Shown here piece by piece: positions 40,598 through 64,000 of a stretch of DNA of 64,000 bases. The position numbers were made by a program, and so were the translations under genes. The DNA lies in NCBI RefSeq assembly GCF_045679555.1, contig NC_092094.1, positions 36,224,430-36,288,429 on the forward strand, written 5' to 3'. Position 1 is the stretch's first letter. Every line of letters starts with the position of its first letter. The DNA comes from Salvelinus alpinus (Eukaryota > Chordata > Actinopteri > Salmoniformes > Salmonidae). A model generated the notes under the pieces. That model saw nothing but the letters and a program-made list of their open reading frames with translations, searched no databases and was not told where the DNA came from.

Positions 40598-40605
40598 TGA
40601 GGTAG
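40598..40605 (-). promoter_or_regulatory. let-7 seed match (CTACCTCA) in the igf1r 3' UTR region
   Basis: The minus strand reads CTACCTCA, the full 8-mer complement of the let-7 seed. let-7 repression of IGF1R is established in mammals. It lies just outside the LINE fragment, so it belongs to the gene's own sequence. Confidence 0.45.
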
Positions 40606-43051
40606 ATATATACTTGAAGGGAAGAAAAAAAAAGTCCCTCAGCCATGACACCAAAGAAAGTACATATCAAAAATCCAACTTTATAATGAATGAAGGGGCA
40701 TTTATACAGTGATTTAAACTGATATCACAAAAGGAAAATACATTTAAAAAAATAACAATCCTACAGAGAATAACTTCAAAGCTGGAAACTTTTTCAAAAG
40801 ATGAGGAGAAATCCTTCAAAAACACTTTTCATACTGACACCCCCAGTAAGACCTATTCAATTCATGACATTGAAATGTGACCACTTCCCTGGACTTTAAC
40901 CCATTCTTATTTGGTTTACAGGTGCCATGTTTAAGGAGACAAACAATAGAAACTGTTTTCACTTTGATCATAAGAGACTGAGTATGACAACACAAATTAA
41001 ATGGATGATAAAGGAGAATAAGCAGTAATGCTGCACTTGAAATCTAAGACACAAAAAGAGAACTTTGATTATGGATGAGCTTTCTTTGAGAGGATGGCGA
41101 GTGGTTGGGATCATTAAGGCAAACAAGACAACCCAATTAGCCCTATCAATTGAGAGGCAGGAAAATGGATGGGTTAAAACACCAGATCCAGTAGAAAAAA
41201 GAAGATCCTGTGTAACTAATCCTGACTTCAAAAGGAGGCACTGGGGGAGGCAGGTATACTGCACATTTCAGTATGGGGCTGGAGGGGAGAGGGCACTATT
41301 GGACTCGACAGAGAGGTGAAACAAGCAGAGGACAGTAATGAGAATGTATGGAGAAAGCAAAACATGTACTTCGACCTGAGATTAAGTTGCACCTAGGGGG
41401 CAATAACTAGGTACTAGACAACTGGTACAAAAAGGGTGCCAAACGTACACACTCGCACACGGAGCTACGGTGTCCATTCAAACTAATAATAATAATAATA
41501 ATGATAATTATATAGAAATCTACAAAAAAGAATGCAAAGAAAAACATGTTCATAAAAAATAAAAGGCAATGGACAATATGTTGTGATACAGACAACCTGT
41601 TCTGGGGTAAAGAAGAGAGAAAGGTCCTTTTTTTAAATATTGTTTTTGCTAGAAGTATGAAGCATAAGAAATGGACTGTAGTGGAGATCATAAAATAGTC
41701 AACCTGAAGGATTTCTTTATATATATAACATCCAAAAAAGAAAAAAATAGCAGCTTTATTCTGTACAGACATAGAAGAGAACATCTGAACCGTATAAAAG
41801 TTATAAAAGTGACAAACCAATGATGTGTGTGTGAAAATGATCCTAAGGTCTAACATACAACTGTAAGACCTTTATATAAATGTTTGAATTGTACAGAGAG
41901 ACTAATGACTAGTCTAAAAAATACCTGCTGTGTACAATGCCTTTAGCAGACTTATGTATGCTCACAACGTGGAGTTCTGTTAAGTCCTTTAGTTCTCCTT
42001 GTATCAGAACTGATCCAATACCTTCCACTTCAGGTTTGTCTCTGTATGTGTTGTAATTTTGGCGCCAAGTCCTTTTTTGTTCAATGTCTCTGTTGGTGAT
42101 GTTGGTGTTTTCATCTCTCAGATGACACATACAATAAAATAGGACTCCAAATAAGGGCTCTGATGTGAACCCGAAAAACCCCAGAAAAGAAAACAGGCAA
42201 ATTCCTTTTACAATTTGATTGTAATTGTGAAGTAGAAAAAGAAAAGAAACAGCAATGTGGGAGTTTTAGGATGCTTGATTGTGTTTCTCTCCATGTCCAA
42301 TCAAAGAGAGAAATGAAGAGCAGGAGGGAGAAAATTGCTAACTTTGATTTGGCAAAACATATGGCAGATTTACAATAGCCCCTCTACCCTATCTACCCAC
42401 TCCTGAAACATTCCCTCCTACCCCGGAATATTGACAGGAAAACCAATGAGCCTAGTCCAGAACACATCAATGTCTGAAATATGGGAGGAGAAGTATATTG
42501 ATGGAAAGAAGTGTGGAAGAGGAGCTATATCTTACTGTCAAGAGAATCATGTGTTTGTATAGAAATACACAATCAGATATATACAACCTTCTCTCTGAAA
42601 TCAACAAAAAGTGCTCTTCTGTCGGATCTGCTGGCAGATATGCTTAAAATAAGTTATTGTCTCTCACTTACAATACCTGTCAGTCAGGGAATATTAATAA
42701 GTCTGTATTTTTGTCTTTCTTTAAGGATTTAGAAAAAGTAACAAATACTCTACAAGAAGGAAACACCAGAGCTCCCCAGTGTTGTAGTTCGGTTTGAGCC
42801 ACCATGCTCCAAATGCTTTAACAGGTTTCTGTACTGTTTCTCAGTCTCGGTATTCAATCATAAATCTTGTTAATATTTTTATTTTTTAAGAAAAGACTCC
42901 TACTGCAGTAGAGTAGTATAATGTCTGTCAGTTACTCACTCATCCATCCCCCCATTAGAACTAAAGCGGAGGAGAAGTTTATGTTACCCTGTCTGAGAAG
43001 AGGAGGCGGAGAGGGGTGATCTGGCTGAGGGGAGAGGAGGGGGGCTAGGGA

Positions 43052-57641
<14,590 letters not shown>

Positions 57642-57756
57642 CTGGGGGTCTGAGGAACAAAGGGGGTCCAAAAAAATGTGAGAGAGACCCACTGACTGAC
57701 TGCAGCACAAAAGGCACAAACGTGGCAAAGAAAGACAAAGGATAAAAGACAGAGGT

Positions 57757-57793
57757 TGAGGAGGAGGAGGAGGAGGAGGAGGAGGAGGAGGAG
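57757..57793. repeat. (GGA)n microsatellite
   Basis: About twelve GGA units just upstream of exon 11 in the intron. Confidence 0.95.
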
Positions 57794-58402
57794 AGCAGAT
57801 GTGTGGGCTTTCAGCTTCTCTGGAAGGGAGCAGAGGCACAGTTAAAGAGGAGAAAGGGGAATACGAAGTCAGCCAACCATGCAGTAATATACTCTGGAAC
57901 ACCGGTTACAGACAGCACACTAGGGCTGGGAATTGCCAGGGACCTCACGATATGATATTATCACGATACTTAGGTGCCGATGCGATTGTATTGCAATTCT
58001 CACAATTCCCAGGATTCTATATGTATTGTGATTCGATACTGTGATTATATTGCGGTTCGATGTTCCAAACATATTGCTTACCATGTCTGTTGCAGAGGGA
58101 CAAGAAAGAGCCATGAGCAAACATGTGTTTATCAGTCATGGAAATAAAAGTGCTGTAAACATATTGGCTCACCATTTATATACTGAACAAAAATATAAAT
58201 GCAACAGACATTTTCAGACATTTTCCATACACACAAAAAGCTTATTTATCTCAAATTTTGAGCAGAATTCTTTGTACATCCCTGTTAGAGATCATTTCCC
58301 CTTTGCCAAGATAATCTATCCAGCTGGCAGGTGTGGCATATCAAGAAGCTGGTTAAACAGCATGATTGTTACACAGGTGCACCTTGTGCTGGGGAACAAT
58401 AA

Positions 58403-60586
<2,184 letters not shown>

Positions 60587-61206
60587 TGCCACAGATGTCT
60601 CAAGTTTTGAGGGAGTGTGCAATTGGCATGCTAACTGCAGGAATGTCCACCAGAGCTGTTGCCAGATAATTTAATGTTAATTTCTCTACCATAAGCCCCC
60701 TCCAATGCCATCTTAGAGAACTTGGCAGTACGTCCAAGCTGCCTCACAACCGCAGACCACGTGTAACCACGGCAGCCCAGGACCTCCACATCTGGCTTCT
60801 TCACCTGCAAGATCGTCTGAGACCAGCCACCTAGACGGCTGATGTAATTCTGTCTGTAATAAAGCCCTTTTGTTGGGAAAATGTATTCTGATTGGCTGGG
60901 CCTGGCTCCCAAGTGGGTGGGCCTATGCCCTCCCAGGTCCACCCATGGCTGTGCTCATGCAGTCGTGAAATCCATAGATTAGGGCCTAATTTATTTATTT
61001 CAATTGACTGATGTCCTTATATGAACTGTAACTCAGTAAATTGTTGTTTAAATTGTTGCATGTTGCATTTATATTTTTGTTCAGTATAAATAGAAGATGG
61101 CGAAAAAAAGCTAGAGAAGGAGAAATACCTGAGTTTTGGTGCAAGTGCAGACAATATTTTTAGAGAATCAATACAATAGTCATAGAATCGATATAATATC
61201 GTCAAA

Positions 61207-61382
61207 AACAATTTTTATTTTATTTAACCATTATTTTACCAGGTAAGTTGACTGAGAACACGTTCTCATTTGCAGCAACGACCTGGGGAATAGTTACAGG
61301 GGAGAGGAGGGGGATGAATGAGCCAATTATAAACTGGGGATTATTAGGTGACCATGATGGTTTGAGGGCCAGATTGGGAATT

Positions 61383-61416
<34 letters not shown>

Positions 61417-61690
61417 ACGATAAGTGCCATGGGATCTTTAATGACCTCAGAGAGTCAGGACACCCGTTTAACGTCCCATCCGAAAGACGGCACCCTACAC
61501 AGGGCAGTGTCCCCAATCACTGCCCTGGGGCATTGGGATATTTTTTAGACCAGAGGAAAGAGTGCCTCCTACTGGCCCTCCAACACCACTTCCAGCAGCA
61601 TCTGGTCTCCCATCCAGGGACTGACCAGGACCGACCCTGCTTAGCTTCAGAAGCAAGCCAACAGTGGTATGCAGGGTGGTATGCTGTGGT
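61207..61690 (-). repeat. 5S rRNA-derived SINE (SINE3/Deu type)
   Basis: The minus strand begins with a 5S-like head at about 61690-61598 (GAAGCTAAGCAGGGTCGGTC, then CTGGATGGGAGACC, the 5S internal promoter). A central conserved domain follows at about 61490-61390 (GGTCATTAAAGATCCCATGG). The 3' end is ACCTGGTAAAATAATGG plus an A/T tail. A truncated copy lies at 21172-21292. Confidence 0.82.
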
Positions 61691-64000
61691 ATGCAATGGT
61701 GCGATACTCTACTGTATCTAATTCTTCCCCCATCACTACATCACACAATATTGTACATACAGTATACTGTAGCCTACATACACCGCTCACATGACGTCAT
61801 CGACACAAAGTCACACTGAGCAAAAACATCCCCTCCAACCTCACTGGACAGGGTGGGGTCCTCTACAAGAATCCAGAATGGGAATAAGAAGTAGTCATAA
61901 GTACATATCATGTAGTAAAATGACAGTTTCCAGTGGGATACAACTCAACTGAGAGTAGAGTACAGTATGTTGAAGTGGCCTGGTGTTATTTGTTGTTGCA
62001 GTGTCTGTCCAGCTGCAGTGGTCTGCTCCCTGTGGAGCTGTGTGGTGTGATGAGGTCAGAGGGATGGGAGAGAGGTGCAGAGAGAGCACACATCCCCACA
62101 CTGTCAGCAGCCTGCCTGTCCATACAGACCCCTACCGACTCTGTTAGCCTACATGTCCTCATCCACAGGACAAATTCACTGCTCAGGGAAAAGTCATGGG
62201 AGAATAATAACCACCTGTTTGATGCATAGTGGTAGCTTTCATATGATAAAGAATAAGGTAAATAAAGCAATAAACACAAAATCAAAATGGTAAATTTCAC
62301 CCAAAAGAGCAAACACGAGAACCTGCCCTCTTTCATGGAGTGATGGAGATGGATGTATACACAATCATGAGGATGATGAGGAGGATGATGGTGTGATGAT
62401 GGAGAGCCGGCCGACTGCAGGTGGACCCTAGCTGGAGCCACTGACAACATGTAGGCAGCGGCAGCAGCAGCTCACCAGATGCTACAAGGCGAGGCCACTG
62501 GGACTCCACAACACACGGGGGACGCTGAGCAGACCTTACCTAGAGTCACATTTTAGGAGACGCATAACGACTGGCTCTCTCTGAGTCTCTGAAAGAATTC
62601 AACAGTCAGCCCACAGTGCAGTTAACTGGGCTAAGGAGAATACAGGACTGTCTGACAGTAGTGGGATGTGCTGTATATGTTGAACCAAATGACAGTGAAT
62701 CCAGAATATATTTAGATTCATGCGGTATTTGCAGTACACTTGGAAAAGATAAAGTCAATATGTAATGTTGGTTAATCTTTACTTAGCTGAGTCTTTAAGG
62801 AGAGGTAAATTAGTGAATGACTGATGAGTTTATCTGAAATGACTGTGACCTCCTAAGGATCCTTTTCTAACTTCACCTAACAGTACCGGCCAGCAGGGTT
62901 TACACAAGAATCCAAGAGAATGTTGTTTCTGCTTTATTTTACATTCCAGCATCTAGACCTTTAGGAACTGTATAAAGCCAATGTCAATGTCCTCTCAGAA
63001 CTATTCCTTGTGAGTATGACAATATTATGAGCAGGTGACAAAAGACCTTGAGACTGACCGGGCACCCACGGGAAAATAGTATTTACTGTGAGTGGAAAAA
63101 CACAGCTGACAGACAGATCTGTGGGAAGAAAACAGTAGCCATCGCACACCACTGTCAACATTCCATTCTGACCATTTTAACTGCTCCAGCAAAGTCCATG
63201 GTCCAGCTCTCTCCAAAAGTATTAGTTACTATTAACGATACACACAACAGCACTGAGGACTGGCACAGCTTTAATGAACATCTTATATAAAACACAAGTG
63301 CTTGGAAGACAGCACAAGACAGCCTGCCATTGAAGACTGGGTCACCCCCGAGATGAATGAAAGGGGTGATGGGTAGACCCCCCCCGTGTGCCAGTGTGCC
63401 CAGGAGAGGGGACAGACAGCAAGAATGCCAGAGAGCTGCCAGGGCCAGGCAGAGTATAGCAAGGGCAGACCTGTCCTCAGATGAACTCCAGACAGAGAAC
63501 TGAAGCTGAAGCGTGACCATCTAACCAGGTGCTGACTACAGCTGGTGTCCTCCCTCCCCAGCTCCACTTCTACTTTCTCACCTTTTCTGCTGTGCGAGGG
63601 ATCCTGAGTGGGACATGACTGCACACTCTGTCTGGAGCCAGAACAGCGTGATTTAACGCTACTCTTTTACCACAGCAGCTGAACACAGCAGTCTCTCATG
63701 CCAGTGAAAAGTGAGGCCAGAGGAAGGGGACCCAATACTTTTTAACTTCATGCTCATATACAGTATGAAAGCTAGTGGTGTCTGAAGGATACACAGAGAG
63801 ATAACCAGAGGCTAAGGGCAGTGCCAACAACAGGACAAAACACACAGAAACCTTTACTGTACTTCCTTCTACATGAGGTCATGTTTGCAACAGCCCAATC
63901 AGCTGATGTCCAGTCAGTGAGTCTAATCGGTCATCACCCATCCCTGTCCCCTGACTATTCTACTCCACTACTCGAGCCAGTCAGTCTATCCCACTGAATG

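Larger units (their letters stand above)
36595..43051 (-). other. igf1r: Probable igf1r 3' UTR (about 6.4 kb)
   Basis: Follows the igf1r stop codon on the minus strand. Apart from one LINE fragment the region is poor in repeats and AT-rich, like the roughly 7 kb 3' UTR of human IGF1R. AATAAA words on the minus strand occur at 36618-36623, about 41754 and elsewhere, so several ends are possible. A perfect let-7 8-mer seed match lies at 40598-40605 and a miR-223 8-mer match at 42926-42933. The extent is inferred, not proven. Confidence 0.5.

Noticed and set aside
41407..41856. 149-codon minus-strand frame
   Set aside because: Phe/Ile-rich translation of AT-rich DNA in the presumed igf1r 3' UTR.
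61598..61690. Functional 5S rRNA gene
   Set aside because: Only the head resembles 5S and it is fused to a SINE body.
61700..64000. igf1r exon 10 or other coding exons
   Set aside because: None of the minus-strand frames shows receptor-like Cys or fibronectin motifs.

Overview
Vertebrate nuclear DNA, almost certainly from a salmonid fish. Three spliced genes can be read directly from exon peptides, splice sites and codon phase: ttc23 (+ strand, 11 coding exons, 2860-19056), synm/synemin (- strand, 4 exons, 34123-23092) and the 3' half of igf1r (- strand, 11 exons, 57641-43052, continuing beyond the right edge). The order IGF1R - SYNM - TTC23, with SYNM and TTC23 convergent, is that of human 15q26.3, so this is a conserved syntenic block. 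The salmonid call rests on the repeats: several Tc1-like elements including one close to the salmonid Sleeping Beauty type, LINEs ending in the tail shared with salmonid SINEs, tRNA- and 5S-derived SINEs and long CA/GT runs. All of this comes from reading the sequence; no database was searched.

Layout. 1-2859: LINE and SINE debris, then the ttc23 upstream region. 2860-19395: ttc23. Its fourth intron (3963-8702) has U12-type AT-AC ends and holds an antisense LINE that was itself hit by two Tc1 elements. 19396-23091: the gap between the two convergent genes, filled mainly by a 1.75 kb foldback palindrome carrying three later SINE/LINE insertions. 23092-34123: synm; intron 3 holds a chain of Tc1 relics, a TG microsatellite and a Tc1 element with a Harbinger-like element inside it. 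34124-36594: synm upstream DNA. 36595-43051: probable very long igf1r 3' UTR, with one LINE fragment and a let-7 seed match. 43052-57641: igf1r exons 21 to 11; intron 20 holds a Tc1 element and a LINE split by a young 2.9 kb LTR element, and intron 17 holds a solo LTR, a 144 bp GT run and a telomere-like tract. 57642-64000: igf1r intron 10, with a four-layer nest of repeats.

The genes do not form a pathway. Ttc23 belongs to the ciliary EvC zone (Hedgehog signalling), synemin is an intermediate-filament cross-linker of muscle and glia, and Igf1r is the IGF receptor tyrosine kinase. They are neighbours by ancestry. The observations most worth checking are the AT-AC intron in ttc23 and the LTR family, whose LTRs carry conserved hairpins and the start of an acidic coding region while the internal part has no pol and is built of in-frame tandem repeats.
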